Counted from the stretch's first letter, positions 18,753 through 28,086 are shown. The stretch is DNA of 64,000 nt from DASZQY01 sp963843565 (GCA_963843565.1 CAWJKY010000004.1:62001-126000); one strand, 5' to 3'. Translations and numbers: made by a program. Notes: generated by a model not told the origin, from the sequence alone.

Positions 18753-20828
18753 ATGGTTAGCAAACCGCCCGCCGAACGGGACTCCGGTGCCCCTTCGGTC
18801 GCCACAGAGCCGCGTTTCGAGGGAAATTACGATCCATTCGAACAAGTACCCGCCGACGGCATAGCGGCGGCATTACTTCAATTCGAGCGCCGCGCCCGAT
18901 TGACCGCGGATTACCTCGCTGCCGCCGACACACAGCTCAACGCTGCACGCCTGAGCTCGAGAAGGACGCGCCTCGGCTATCGATTAGCGTCACCGATCCG
19001 TGTAGTTCTGCGGTTGTGGAGGTCAGTGCAGAAGCGGAGTCTCGCGGACAATCTGGCCAACTTGGCCCGCAAGCACAAACCTCGCAATCCAACATCGCGT
19101 TGGTTCAGCGTAGCCGACAACCCAGCGTACCGCGATTGGATCCGGCAGTTCGATACCTTGGCCACCTCCCACCGCGAATCGGTCCTGCGCGACATCGAGA
19201 CTTGGCCCAATGCTCCCTTGATTACCGCCATTGTGGCGCCGTCCAGCCAGTCAGATGACCGATGCCGTGCGATGCTGGAGGGCATTGCGACTCAACTTTA
19301 TCGAAACATCCAGGTCCTGGTGGTCGGTCCCGAGATCTTGGGCCGGCAGGCAATTCAGGTACTGGAGAGCGCTGGCTGGACCAGCGCGACGCTAATACCG
19401 TGCGACCATCGCCTCGACCAAGGCGGCAGATACGCCCTTGGGTTGAACGCCGCGCGAGGCATTTTGACCATGCCACTCGACGCCGGCGATGTGCTGCCAG
19501 AGACAGCGGCCTACTTGATTGCAAGAGCTCTCATGAACGCCTCGCGACCCCCAGCATTCGTGTACGGAGACGAGGACGAAGTCGATGCGAATCGATCCCG
19601 TGCTTCTCCCTTCTTCAAGCCGAGACTCCTCGGCGAGCTAGTGTTGTCGATCGACATCGCCGGGCCGGGAACATCTTACCTGACCGCAGCGCTTCGAAAC
19701 GTCTGCCAGACGACAAATGTGTCGAAGCGGGCATGGCGCTGGCACATGGTCCTTCGGCTGATCGAGGAGCATGGAATTGGATGTGGTCTCCACCTGCCAT
19801 ACGTGATCGGCCATCGTCACGAAAAGCCAGTCGAGTTTCTAGAACGGATCGCTTGCGCGCGAGCCGCGGTCGAAGATCATATCAGCCGGTCAAACGTGCG
19901 AGCTGATGTGAAGGTCGACCGAACTGGGTGCCACTTGGCACTCAGCCCTAGACCACCGGAGTTGCGACCCTCTGTCACTGCCATAGTAGCTACGCGAGAC
20001 CGGTGTCACCTGCTCAAGAGATGCCTGACCGGTCTTCTCAATGAGACGACGTACCCACATTTGCAGGTGCTGCTCATCGACAATGACAGCAGTGAACCAG
20101 AGACACTGGAGTACCTGGCCAGTTTGTCGCAAGTCCCTCGAATTCGTGTCCTCCCGTACCACGGTCCATTCAACTTCGCTGACATAAACAATCACGCGGC
20201 TGAAGAGGCGGACGGAGAGATAATCGCCCTCATTAACAACGACGTCGAGGTGATGAATCCGGATTGGCTGGATGCAATGGTAGCTTACGCGGTTCGTTCG
20301 GAAGTCGGCGCCGTTGGCGCCAAACTCCTATACCCGGACCATCGAATCCAGCACGCGGGCGTTGTGATTGGACTCGGCGGTGTCACCGATCACATCTTTC
20401 GTGGTCTCCGGGTCGACGATCCCGGCCCGCACGGTTTGTTGTCGGTTCCCCAAAATGTCTCTGCAGTGACAGGCGCGTGTATGGTGTTGAGGCGCGACGT
20501 TTACCGCGAAGTCGGTGGCATGGACTCCGTCTTTGCTGTAGCTTTCAACGACATCGACCTGTGCATGAGGTTGCGCGCTCGCGGCTATGAGATCATTTGG
20601 ACGCCGCGCGCGGAGCTGATCCACCATGAATCGGCCACCCGCTCTCTCTCTGTCTCGAACAGATCGCGACGCCGCGCAGCCCATGAGGAGTCGATGTTTC
20701 GCGAGCGATGGCTCACGGCTGGCTATGAGGACCCCTACTACAATCCCAACCTGACGCTGACAGCACCCTGGCGCGGTGTATCTTTGGAGCCGACGGTGAG
20801 CCCGCCATGGGATGCCGAGCCGCATTAA
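18753..20828 (+). CDS. Large glycosyltransferase with two GT2 modules
   Basis: The 691-residue protein has an N-terminal helical region (about 40-130) and two GT2-like folds. The first (about 155-390) has FVYGDEDEVD and PFFKPRLL, as in rhamnosyltransferases of O-antigen loci. The second (about 408-650) has VTAIVATRDR, LLIDNDSSEPETLEYL and ALINNDVEVMNPDWLDAM, a clear donor and metal site. VAFNDIDLCMRLRARGY is the conserved acceptor-side motif. Such two-module enzymes often add alternating or repeated residues. It is isolated on the plus strand between two minus-strand sugar operons and overlaps the end of rmlA tail to tail by 4 bases. Confidence 0.82.
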   Translation: MVSKPPAERDSGAPSVATEPRFEGNYDPFEQVPADGIAAALLQFERRARLTADYLAAADTQLNAARLSSRRTRLGYRLASPIRVVLRLWRSVQKRSLADNLANLARKHKPRNPTSRWFSVADNPAYRDWIRQFDTLATSHRESVLRDIETWPNAPLITAIVAPSSQSDDRCRAMLEGIATQLYRNIQVLVVGPEILGRQAIQVLESAGWTSATLIPCDHRLDQGGRYALGLNAARGILTMPLDAGDVLPETAAYLIARALMNASRPPAFVYGDEDEVDANRSRASPFFKPRLLGELVLSIDIAGPGTSYLTAALRNVCQTTNVSKRAWRWHMVLRLIEEHGIGCGLHLPYVIGHRHEKPVEFLERIACARAAVEDHISRSNVRADVKVDRTGCHLALSPRPPELRPSVTAIVATRDRCHLLKRCLTGLLNETTYPHLQVLLIDNDSSEPETLEYLASLSQVPRIRVLPYHGPFNFADINNHAAEEADGEIIALINNDVEVMNPDWLDAMVAYAVRSEVGAVGAKLLYPDHRIQHAGVVIGLGGVTDHIFRGLRVDDPGPHGLLSVPQNVSAVTGACMVLRRDVYREVGGMDSVFAVAFNDIDLCMRLRARGYEIIWTPRAELIHHESATRSLSVSNRSRRRAAHEESMFRERWLTAGYEDPYYNPNLTLTAPWRGVSLEPTVSPPWDAEPH

Positions 20829-21763
20829 GTGCCCGACGGACCACCCGTAAGCGTCCTCGGGCTGATTGCGCTCCCCCCGCCCGGGCCCGCTCCGCGATCG
20901 AGCGCCCCGGCGAGCAGCCGTCCATAGTCTGTGTTCGCCAATCGCTTGACGAGCGCGCCGAACTGATCCGCATCGATCCATCCGGCCGCGTAGGCGATCT
21001 CGTCCGGCGCGGCGATCAGCTGGCGCTGGCGGCGCTGGACGACATGCACGAATTCAGACGCCTCGAGCAGCGAAGCATGGGTACCGGCGTCGAACCAGGC
21101 GGTGCCGCGCCCGAGCGGCGCGACGCGGAGCGCGCCGTCGCGAAGGTAGGTGTTGTTGAGGTCGGTGATCTCGTACTCGCCCCGCGGCGATGGCTTCAGC
21201 GCGCGGGCGCGCGCCGGCGCGGTGCCGTCGTAGAAGTAGAGGCCGATCACCGCCCACGACGACTTCGGCACGCGCGGCTTTTCCTCGATCGACCGGGCCT
21301 TGCCGGTCGCGTCGAAGGAGACGACGCCGTACCGCTGCGGATCCTCCACATGATAGGCGAACACCGTCGCGCCGCTTTCCTGCGCAGCGCTGGCGAGAAG
21401 CTGTTCGGAAATGCCGTGGCCGTAGAGCACGTTGTCGCCGAGCACCAGGCAGCTCGGCGCGCCGGCCAGAAATTCCTCGCCGATCATCAGCGCCTGCGCC
21501 AGGCCCTCGGGCTTCGGCTGGGCGGCGTATTCGAAATGCATGCCCCACTGGCTGCCGTCGCCGAGCAGGCGCTCGAAGCCGGGAAGATCGCTCGGCGTGC
21601 TGATCACCAGCACGTCGCGGATGCGCGCCAGCATCAGCAGCGACAGGGGGTAGTAGATCATCGGCTTGTCGAAGACGGGCAGGAGCTGCTTCGACACTGC
21701 CAGCGTCAGCGGATGGAGCCGCGTTCCGGTGCCACCGGCGAGAATGATGCCCTTGCGGTTCAT
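20825..21763 (-). CDS. rmlA: Glucose-1-phosphate thymidylyltransferase
   Basis: The 312-residue enzyme makes dTDP-glucose from glucose-1-phosphate and dTTP, the first step to dTDP-L-rhamnose. IILAGGTGTRLHPLT is the nucleotide-binding start. VFDKPMIYYPLSLLMLA, LGDNVLYG and GLYFYDG are RmlA signatures. EYEITDLNNTYL follows. It is about 20 residues longer than usual, with a Gly/Pro/Ser-rich end. The ATG at 21763 overlaps the rmlD stop (ATGA), so it is the last gene of the rmlCBDA operon. A long in-frame upstream extension is just rmlD read in another frame. Confidence 0.95.
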   Translation of the reverse strand: MNRKGIILAGGTGTRLHPLTLAVSKQLLPVFDKPMIYYPLSLLMLARIRDVLVISTPSDLPGFERLLGDGSQWGMHFEYAAQPKPEGLAQALMIGEEFLAGAPSCLVLGDNVLYGHGISEQLLASAAQESGATVFAYHVEDPQRYGVVSFDATGKARSIEEKPRVPKSSWAVIGLYFYDGTAPARARALKPSPRGEYEITDLNNTYLRDGALRVAPLGRGTAWFDAGTHASLLEASEFVHVVQRRQRQLIAAPDEIAYAAGWIDADQFGALVKRLANTDYGRLLAGALDRGAGPGGGSAISPRTLTGGPSGT

Positions 21764-22647
21764 GCGACCTCGTTCCTGCTGGCCATGATTTCGTTGACGG
21801 CGCGGACCACCGCCTCCCGCCACGGCCCCGGACGGAAGCCAAATGCCGCCGCGAACCTCGAGGAGTCCAGCGCGCTGTTGACCGGGCGCCGGGCGGCGGG
21901 CGCGAAAAAGGACGATGGCACCGGGTTGACCGTGGGCCGCCGACCGGTGAACGGCGCCTGCGCCTCGACCACGGCGACCGCCTGTTCGTAGCGGGAAGCA
22001 GCCCCCTCCCCGGCCACGTGATAGGTGCCCCAAGGCGCACTGCCACCCCGCACCGCGGCTTCCGCGAGCAGGATCGCGTGGGCAAGGTCCGCGGTCGACG
22101 TGGGCGAACTCGTGGCATCGGCGACCATGTCGAGGCGATCGCGCTCGCCGGCCATCTTCATGACCGTCTTGACGAAGTTCGCGCCGTAGGCGCCGAACAC
22201 CCACGCGGTGCGCAGGATCAGGTGGCGATCGGTCGCCGTGCGAACCCCGGCCTCGCCCTCGGCCTTGGTGCGCCCGTAGACGCTGAGCGGACGGACCGGG
22301 TCGTCCTCCGTCCACGCGCCGGCCTTGTCGCCATCGAAGACATAGTCGGTCGAGATGTGGACGACCGGCACCCCCGCCGCCTCGGCGGCCGTGGCGATGA
22401 CCGCCGGGCCGGTGGCGTTGGTGCGAGTCGCGGCCGCGACGTCGCTCTCGGCGCGGTCGACCTGATTGTACGCTGCGCAATTGACGATGAAGGTCGGCTT
22501 GACCCGCGCGACCGCGGCAGCGACAGCACCCGCGTCCGCGATATCGGCATCCCGATGGCTCAGCCCTGCGACCGGCAGACCACGCGCCGTCGCCATGGCG
22601 ACGAGCTCCTGCCCCAACTGGCCATGGCTGCCGAACACCAGGATCAT
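21760..22647 (-). CDS. rmlD: dTDP-4-dehydrorhamnose reductase
   Basis: The 295-residue enzyme reduces dTDP-4-keto-L-rhamnose to dTDP-L-rhamnose with NAD(P)H, the last step of the pathway. MILVFGSHGQLGQELV is the cofactor site. STDYVFDGDKAG and YGRTKAEGE give the catalytic Thr, Tyr and Lys. LRTAWVFGAYGANFVKTV is a family signature. Both ends overlap the neighbouring rml genes by 4 bases, so translation is coupled. Confidence 0.95.
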   Translation of the reverse strand: MILVFGSHGQLGQELVAMATARGLPVAGLSHRDADIADAGAVAAAVARVKPTFIVNCAAYNQVDRAESDVAAATRTNATGPAVIATAAEAAGVPVVHISTDYVFDGDKAGAWTEDDPVRPLSVYGRTKAEGEAGVRTATDRHLILRTAWVFGAYGANFVKTVMKMAGERDRLDMVADATSSPTSTADLAHAILLAEAAVRGGSAPWGTYHVAGEGAASRYEQAVAVVEAQAPFTGRRPTVNPVPSSFFAPAARRPVNSALDSSRFAAAFGFRPGPWREAVVRAVNEIMASRNEVA

Positions 22648-23720
22648 GGCGTGCTCAGGCCGAGGCGTTCGCCGCTGTAGACCCCACCGCGGATCGGACC
22701 CCACCACGCCCGGTTGGCGGCGTACCAGTCGACGGTTTTCGCCAGTCCGCTCTCGAACGATTCCCTGGGACGCCAGCCGAGTTCGCGCCGGATGGTTCCG
22801 GAATCGATGGCGTAGCGGAGGTCGTGTCCGGGCCGGTCCGAGACGAACTTGATGAGGCTTTCGCGGGGCGGCTGACCGGCATGGTCGGCGCGGCGATCGA
22901 CCAGCGCGCAGATCGCCTTCACCACGTCGAGGTTGCTCCACTCGTTGTCGCCGCCGATGAGGTAGGTCCGGCCGGCCACGCCACGCTCGGCGACCAGCCT
23001 GAGCGCCGCCGCATGATCGTCGACGTAGAGCCAGTCGCGCACGTTGGCGCCATTGCCGTAGACCGGCAGCGGCTTGCCCTCTATGGCGTTCAGGATCATC
23101 AGCGGGATCAGCTTTTCGGGGAACTGATAGGGACCGAAATTGTTGCTGCAATTGGAGACGACCGCCGGCAGGCCGTAGGTGTGGTGCCATGCGCGCACCA
23201 GATGATCCGAGGACGCCTTGGAGGCGGAATACGGCGAGTTGGGGCCGTAGGGCGTCGTTTCGCTGAACGCCGGATCGTCGGGGCCGAGGGAGCCGAACAC
23301 CTCATCGGTCGAGATGTGATGGAAGCGGAAGGTGTCGCGGCGCGGCGTGGCGAGCTTCCGCCAGTAGTCGAGCGCCGCTTGAAGCAACACGAACGTGCCG
23401 ACGACGTTGGTCTGGATGAAGGCGGCGGCGCCGTCGATGGACCGGTCGACGTGGCTTTCCGCCGCCAGATGCATGATGACGTCCGGCGCGATCTCTTCGA
23501 GGATCGTGGCCATGCGCGCCGCGTCCGCGATGTCGTCGCGGTAGAAGCGATAGCGCGGGCTATTGGCCGCCGAACCCAGCGAATCGAGGTTCCCCGCATA
23601 GGTGAGCTTGTCGACGACGGCGACTTCGTGGGGCGTTTCGGCGATGAGCTGGCGCACCACGGCCGAGCCGATGAAGCCGGCTCCACCGGTGATCAGGTAG
23701 CGTTTTGCGGTCGTGGTCAT
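22644..23720 (-). CDS. rmlB: dTDP-glucose 4,6-dehydratase
   Basis: The 358-residue enzyme converts dTDP-glucose to dTDP-4-keto-6-deoxyglucose. The NAD site is YLITGGAGFIGSAVVR. HISTDEVFGSLG carries the catalytic Thr-Asp-Glu. YSASKASSDHLV carries Tyr and Lys. AAESHVDRSID and RDWLYVDDHAAAL are further RmlB signatures. The start MTTTAKRYLITGG at 23720 overlaps the rmlC stop, and a 32-residue upstream extension is rmlC in another frame. Confidence 0.96.
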   Translation of the reverse strand: MTTTAKRYLITGGAGFIGSAVVRQLIAETPHEVAVVDKLTYAGNLDSLGSAANSPRYRFYRDDIADAARMATILEEIAPDVIMHLAAESHVDRSIDGAAAFIQTNVVGTFVLLQAALDYWRKLATPRRDTFRFHHISTDEVFGSLGPDDPAFSETTPYGPNSPYSASKASSDHLVRAWHHTYGLPAVVSNCSNNFGPYQFPEKLIPLMILNAIEGKPLPVYGNGANVRDWLYVDDHAAALRLVAERGVAGRTYLIGGDNEWSNLDVVKAICALVDRRADHAGQPPRESLIKFVSDRPGHDLRYAIDSGTIRRELGWRPRESFESGLAKTVDWYAANRAWWGPIRGGVYSGERLGLSTP

Positions 23721-24289
23721 CCGAGATCCGTTCGCGGGAAGGCCGCGTCCTTGCCGAACGGCGGCAGCGCACGATCCTTGTCCGAGACGATCGCCATGTC
23801 GGGAGCGACGGGCCAACTGATCGCCAGGGTCGGATCAGCGAAGTGGATACCGCCCTCGGCCGCCGGCGCATAGGCGTTGTCACACTTGTAGGCAACGACC
23901 GTATCGTCCTCCAGCGTGCAGTAGCCGTGAGCGAAGCCGCGGGGCACGAAGATCTGCTTCCCACCTTCAGCGGTCAGCGTCGCGCCGACCCATTCGCCGA
24001 ACGTCGGCGAACCTTCGCGGAGATCGACCGCGACGTCAAAGACAGACCCGCTGATCACCCTAACCAGCTTCGCCTGCATATGCGGTGTTTTCTGGTAGTG
24101 GAGACCGCGCAGCGTGCCCTTCTGGGCCGAGCCCGCCTGATTGTCCTGGACAAAGTCAGCGGTGATCCCGAGTCGGCGAAAATCGTCCGCGACGTAGGTC
24201 TCCACGAAATAGCCACGGCCGTCGCCGAACCACTTCGGCGTCACGATCTTCACGTCGGGAAGGCGCAGTGCAGTCGCCGAAAAAGGCAT
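23717..24289 (-). CDS. rmlC: dTDP-4-dehydrorhamnose 3,5-epimerase
   Basis: The 190-residue cupin enzyme epimerises dTDP-4-keto-6-deoxyglucose at C3 and C5. DNQAGSAQKGTLRGLHYQ holds the catalytic His. KLVRVISGSVFDVAVDLR and VPRGFAHGYCTLEDD are conserved. ATG 24289 is preferred to the GTG three codons earlier. This is the first gene of the rmlCBDA operon, and a promoter is expected in the 250 bases upstream, though I cannot assign one. A second, different RmlC-like gene lies at 53.2 kb. Confidence 0.94.
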   Translation of the reverse strand: MPFSATALRLPDVKIVTPKWFGDGRGYFVETYVADDFRRLGITADFVQDNQAGSAQKGTLRGLHYQKTPHMQAKLVRVISGSVFDVAVDLREGSPTFGEWVGATLTAEGGKQIFVPRGFAHGYCTLEDDTVVAYKCDNAYAPAAEGGIHFADPTLAISWPVAPDMAIVSDKDRALPPFGKDAAFPRTDLG

Positions 24290-24542
24290 AGGGCCCACGT
24301 ACCTGGGTCAGATTCACAATAGTCGCCCGCCCGAAAAGCGAACGCGCCGCACGAAAGGGCGCCATCGACCGCATGTCAAGGCCGCTTCAACGCTCGACCG
24401 CGCACTCGGCGCACAGACTATCGCCAGCAATGCCCGTTGACGTAGCCGACCGGCTCCAGTCTGGTGAATGACATTTGCTGTCATGGTTGCCGCCCGCGTG
24501 CCGACGCCAGGGAAGCGGGCAATGCCAGAACAGGATGGCGGC

Positions 24543-24845
24543 CTAGGGTCCGGACGCGGAAACAAAATGGGCGCGCTCAGCCAGCAACACTGTCAGCGCG
24601 CGCAAGAAATCCTGCGATAGCACGCGGCCGTCGATGGCCGCAGCGAGCAACTCGATCAGAGCCTTCTCAGGTAGGTCCATGGGGCGGCGCGCCATCCTGC
24701 CGTTCGGCCAAGAGGCGAACCTGATCTCCACCCGATCTAGCTTTCTCACGTAGATTCGCTCAATGCGATTGCCGTCGATCTCAACGCTGGCGAGTTGCGC
24801 TGCGTAGCGTGGTTTGCGAGCCGCGGGCATTCTTGATGCTTTCAT
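24543..24845 (-). CDS. Hypothetical protein
   Basis: The predicted 100-residue soluble protein is basic at its N terminus. It has no motif I recognise. The segment IERIYVRKLDRVEIRFASW followed by LPEKALIELLAAAIDG reads like a real folded protein, with a beta-rich half and then helices. Its start overlaps the stop of the upstream membrane-protein gene (ATGA), which is the main support for coding. It has no obvious link to glycan synthesis. It could be an isolated accessory gene pair. Confidence 0.5.
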   Translation of the reverse strand: MKASRMPAARKPRYAAQLASVEIDGNRIERIYVRKLDRVEIRFASWPNGRMARRPMDLPEKALIELLAAAIDGRVLSQDFLRALTVLLAERAHFVSASGP

Positions 24846-25147
24846 GTCAGGAAGACATCTTCGCTGGTGAGAATTGGAACATACGCTTCAAAGTTGGGCT
24901 GATCCAACCCGACAGGGCCGCTGTCTAGAAGCCGCGGTGTCGCTGTTTGTCGCTGAGCCAGAGAAGGAACACGCCGGGGCGCTACGGCGACCGCGACTGA
25001 GACCCAATTCAAGGGATTGACCGGATCCAGCACTTCGGCCAGCGCACCGAATCCACGAAACCACCAGGTGCTGGCGAAGCCGACGAGAATGAGGATGGTC
25101 GCGGCAGAAAGCCAAATTCGCCCCACCAATTGTGATGCGCGAGCCAT
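24842..25147 (-). CDS. Hypothetical small membrane protein
   Basis: The 101-residue product starting MARASQLVGRIW has one strong membrane segment (about 10-28) and a second weaker one (about 45-55). The rest is a polar tail on one side of the membrane. I recognise no family. It overlaps the next gene by 4 bases, so the two probably form a small operon. A longer start at 25243 would add 32 basic residues and lacks a ribosome site. Confidence 0.45.
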   Translation of the reverse strand: MARASQLVGRIWLSAATILILVGFASTWWFRGFGALAEVLDPVNPLNWVSVAVAVAPRRVPSLAQRQTATPRLLDSGPVGLDQPNFEAYVPILTSEDVFLT

Positions 25148-25298
25148 GGCTTTGCATTTTGTCAGGAAGCCACCAGATTTCAAACTCCGCGGTACCTCCT
25201 TTCTTGGCCGGCGCTGGTACCGTATCCGGGGGCGCGCTACCATTGCAGCGTCAGGCGGCGAGGGTGCGCCGTGAGGATTAGCGAAGTCGATCGGACAG

Positions 25299-25574
25299 AT
25301 GGCGGATAACCAAGGCCCGGAGGACGAGATCGGCGCGCTCCGGACCCGCCTCGCGAAGGCCGAGGCCGACGCGAAATTCTTCGAGCAGGCCTACGTCGAG
25401 ACCAAGACGGCGCTTGCCGCCTTCCAGCGCATCTTCTTCGACTACTACGCCGCCCATGAGGGCCTGATGACGGCGAAGGAGATCGAGGGGATCGCGCGCC
25501 TCTTTCCCATGCGCCGCGCGATCCGCAACTATCTCCGCAAACGCAAGCTGGCGCGGCGGAAGGCTCAGCCTTGA
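25299..25574 (+). CDS. Hypothetical coiled-coil protein
   Basis: The 91-residue protein has a clear coiled coil over residues 8-45, with heptad-like Leu, Ala and Phe spacing. A short helical and strongly basic tail follows (YLRKRKLARRKAQP). It has no signal or membrane segment. Its stop overlaps the TTG start of the next glycosyltransferase gene, so the two are likely cotranscribed. It may help the transferase bind a partner or the membrane, but that is only inferred from position. Confidence 0.6.
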   Translation: MADNQGPEDEIGALRTRLAKAEADAKFFEQAYVETKTALAAFQRIFFDYYAAHEGLMTAKEIEGIARLFPMRRAIRNYLRKRKLARRKAQP

Positions 25575-26737
25575 CACTTCCCGCCGGCGTTCTGCACATC
25601 ACCCATCGCCTTGGCGGCGGCGTCGCGCGCCACATCGGCGACCTCGCGCGCCTGCTCGAAGCGGACGGCGTCCAGAGCTTCTCCGCCCGGCCCGACACCG
25701 CAGACTCCGATGCGGTCGTGATCGCACGTCTGGTCGACGGCCACGACGCCGACCCGGTTTGCCGGATCGAGCTGAGGTCGCCCAAGGACGCCGCCACGGC
25801 GCTGCGCACGGCCGGCATCGACCATCTGCACGTCCACTCGCTCGTCGGCTATGCCGACAAGTGGCTCGACGCCTGGCCGACAATCGCCCGCCACGCTGAG
25901 CTCGCCTACGATTTCACCGTCCACGACTACGTGCCGATCTGCCCGCGTGTCACCATGGTGGACGCCGGGCTGACCTTCTGCGATTCTCGCTCGGTCAGGT
26001 ATTGCCAGCGCTGCGTCGACCTGAGCGGCAGCCCGGCTGGACGGGTCGACGTGGCAGCGTGGCGCGACTGCTACGCCGGCTTCCTCGCCGGTGCGCGCCG
26101 GAGGTTCGTGCCCGACGAAGATGTGGCCGAGCGCCTCGCGCCGTACTTCGCCCCGGACACCGCCTTCGTCGTGCGGCCCCACCCGGAACCTCCCGCAACC
26201 GCGGTTGCGCCGGCGCCGAGCCGGTCGGCCTCTGGCGCCGTCCGCAAGATCCTGATCCTCGGTGATCTGGCGCCTTACAAGGGCTCTCGCGTGGTTCGCG
26301 CCCTGGCCATGGACGCCTTCCTGCGCGATCTGCCGCTGCATTTCACGGTCCGCGGATCGATCGACCAGCCCCAAGTGGGGCGATTGCCGACGATCACGCT
26401 CGCCGGCGCCTATCGCGACGACGACATCGACCGCATCCTCGCCGCCGACCGGCCGGATCTCCTCCTGTTTCCGTCCGTATGGCCGGAAACCTACAGCTAC
26501 ACCCTGTCGATCGCGCTTCGGAACCGGATCTTCCCGGTCTGCTTCGACATCGGCGCGCCGGCGCGCCGCGTTCGCCACGCCGGATTCGGGCGCGTGCTGC
26601 CCTACGAGCTCGTCTTCGACCCGCGGAAACTCAACGACCTGCTGACGACCATGGAAATCGCAGCGGCGCCGGCCACCTTCAGCGGCGGGGACGGCCGGGC
26701 GTGGCCGGGCACTGCTGCGTATTACGGCTTCGTCTGA
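25571..26737 (+). CDS. Glycosyltransferase with a four-cysteine motif (GT4-like)
   Basis: The 388-residue protein starts with GVLHITHRLGGGVARHIGDL, the glycine-rich acceptor-side loop of GT-B enzymes. A cysteine group near residues 122-156 (CPRVTM, FCDSRS, YCQRCVD) resembles the metal-binding insert in some surface-glycan transferases. The C-terminal half has ILGDLAPYKGSRVVRAL and LLLFPSVWPETYSYTLSIAL, the usual donor-site Glu. The TTG start overlaps the preceding stop. The end overlaps the O-antigen ligase-like gene tail to tail by 16 bases. Sugar specificity is unknown. Confidence 0.75.
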   Translation: MTLPAGVLHITHRLGGGVARHIGDLARLLEADGVQSFSARPDTADSDAVVIARLVDGHDADPVCRIELRSPKDAATALRTAGIDHLHVHSLVGYADKWLDAWPTIARHAELAYDFTVHDYVPICPRVTMVDAGLTFCDSRSVRYCQRCVDLSGSPAGRVDVAAWRDCYAGFLAGARRRFVPDEDVAERLAPYFAPDTAFVVRPHPEPPATAVAPAPSRSASGAVRKILILGDLAPYKGSRVVRALAMDAFLRDLPLHFTVRGSIDQPQVGRLPTITLAGAYRDDDIDRILAADRPDLLLFPSVWPETYSYTLSIALRNRIFPVCFDIGAPARRVRHAGFGRVLPYELVFDPRKLNDLLTTMEIAAAPATFSGGDGRAWPGTAAYYGFV

Positions 26738-28086
26738 GCCCGCATCGCGGACGCTTTGCGGAGCGCGATCTCGGCACCGATGCAGAGCCCGATCGGCAGC
26801 CAGAGGGTCGCCCAGAACCAGTTCGGATAGCTGGTCACGAACTTGAAATCCGTCATGCCCGCGACCACCAGAGCGACCATCATGATCAACACGGCCGCGC
26901 CACCGCCGGCGCGATAGAAGCGCCCCGCCCAATAGATCCCGCCGGCCAACATCGCCAGCATGGCGATGGTGGCCGGGGCCCCGCCAAGGATTTGCGCGGT
27001 CAGCACGAGATTGTGTGGGTGGTTGAACACGATACCGTTGATCGTGATCATCGTGTTGGCGATCTGGCCGTAGCCAAACCACAGGTGCTGGGCTGCCATC
27101 GGGAGATAGACGGGCCAGATCTCGAGCCGGTAGCTGTCACCTCTGGCAAGGATCGAATTGGCCGACCCGGCATCGATCAGCATCAGCACCACAAGTGCCG
27201 TGATCACCGTCGCGCCAATCGCCAGGAGCCGGCGGCGGCTCGGCCGCAAGGCCGCCAGCACCAGAAAGCCGGCGAGCATCGCCACGTAGGCACCGCGCGA
27301 CTTGGTCCACAGCAAGGCCGCGAAGAGCACGGCGGCCGACAGAAGCAGGATGGCCCGCTGCCAGTGAGCCCGGTCGGGTTCGACGGCGACCGTCACGGTC
27401 GCCAACAGCGTCAGGCTGTAGGTCAGCCCCGCGGTGGTCGCGACGCGGTTTCCCGCCAGGCCAAAAACGGGTACGAAACGATCCGCGAACGCGGGCCAGC
27501 CGGCTTGAGCGGCGAACGCGATCATGTTGATGAGCGTGCTGAGTGCGATCAGGACACCGAGAACCAGCACAAGCCGGCCAACGAAGTCCCTGTGGTGGGC
27601 CACGAGCAACGCCGTGATGGCGAGAAAGATGATCGTCTCGACTCCCAAGCGCCAGTTCACCCACGCGCCGTTCGCCTCGTGCATGCCCGCGTAGGTGAAA
27701 AGGTCGGGTACCGAGATCGCCGTCAGGTAGACGAAGGCCGCCCACAGCAGCACCGATCGCCCGGCCTCGGTCAGCAGCCACGTCCGCTCCGGCACCGACG
27801 ACCGTTTGAGCACACCATCATCGCCGCGCGCGACCTGCCACGGCAGGCTGGAAAGCAGGGCCAGCGGGATGACCACCGGAAGAAACAGGAACTGGCCACC
27901 GCGACCGTCGTTGGTGTAGTACACGGCGGCGAGGCTCGCGACATAGGCCACGAACAGGAAGTCGTAGTTCTTATACCAGCCAACCGCGCGTTCGGCCCAA
28001 CTCGTACGGACCGCGCCGGTCGGAACGGCCAGGCGATCAGGCGTCGCCGAGACCACCTGCGACCCGGTCAGAGAGGTCGTTCTCAT
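26722..28086 (-). CDS. O-antigen ligase/polymerase family membrane protein (Wzy_C)
   Basis: The protein of 454 residues has about 11 or 12 predicted membrane segments and a large periplasmic loop between residues about 290 and 400. WTKSRGAYVAMLAGFLVL is the arginine-containing signature of the WaaL/Wzy_C family. GQIANTMITINGIVFNHPHN holds the conserved His of the periplasmic loop. Family members either join O-chains to lipid A-core or polymerise repeat units, and the sequence does not decide between these. A separate Wzy-like protein lies beside a Wzz-like gene at 46-48 kb, so a ligase role is slightly favoured. ATG 28086 is used. A start ten codons earlier is possible. Confidence 0.75.
   Translation of the reverse strand: MRTTSLTGSQVVSATPDRLAVPTGAVRTSWAERAVGWYKNYDFLFVAYVASLAAVYYTNDGRGGQFLFLPVVIPLALLSSLPWQVARGDDGVLKRSSVPERTWLLTEAGRSVLLWAAFVYLTAISVPDLFTYAGMHEANGAWVNWRLGVETIIFLAITALLVAHHRDFVGRLVLVLGVLIALSTLINMIAFAAQAGWPAFADRFVPVFGLAGNRVATTAGLTYSLTLLATVTVAVEPDRAHWQRAILLLSAAVLFAALLWTKSRGAYVAMLAGFLVLAALRPSRRRLLAIGATVITALVVLMLIDAGSANSILARGDSYRLEIWPVYLPMAAQHLWFGYGQIANTMITINGIVFNHPHNLVLTAQILGGAPATIAMLAMLAGGIYWAGRFYRAGGGAAVLIMMVALVVAGMTDFKFVTSYPNWFWATLWLPIGLCIGAEIALRKASAMRAQTKP

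Noticed and set aside
20825..23190. Long N-terminal extensions of the rmlA and rmlD frames
   Set aside because: The extra residues are the upstream rml gene read out of frame. The family starts and the ATGA overlaps define shorter proteins.
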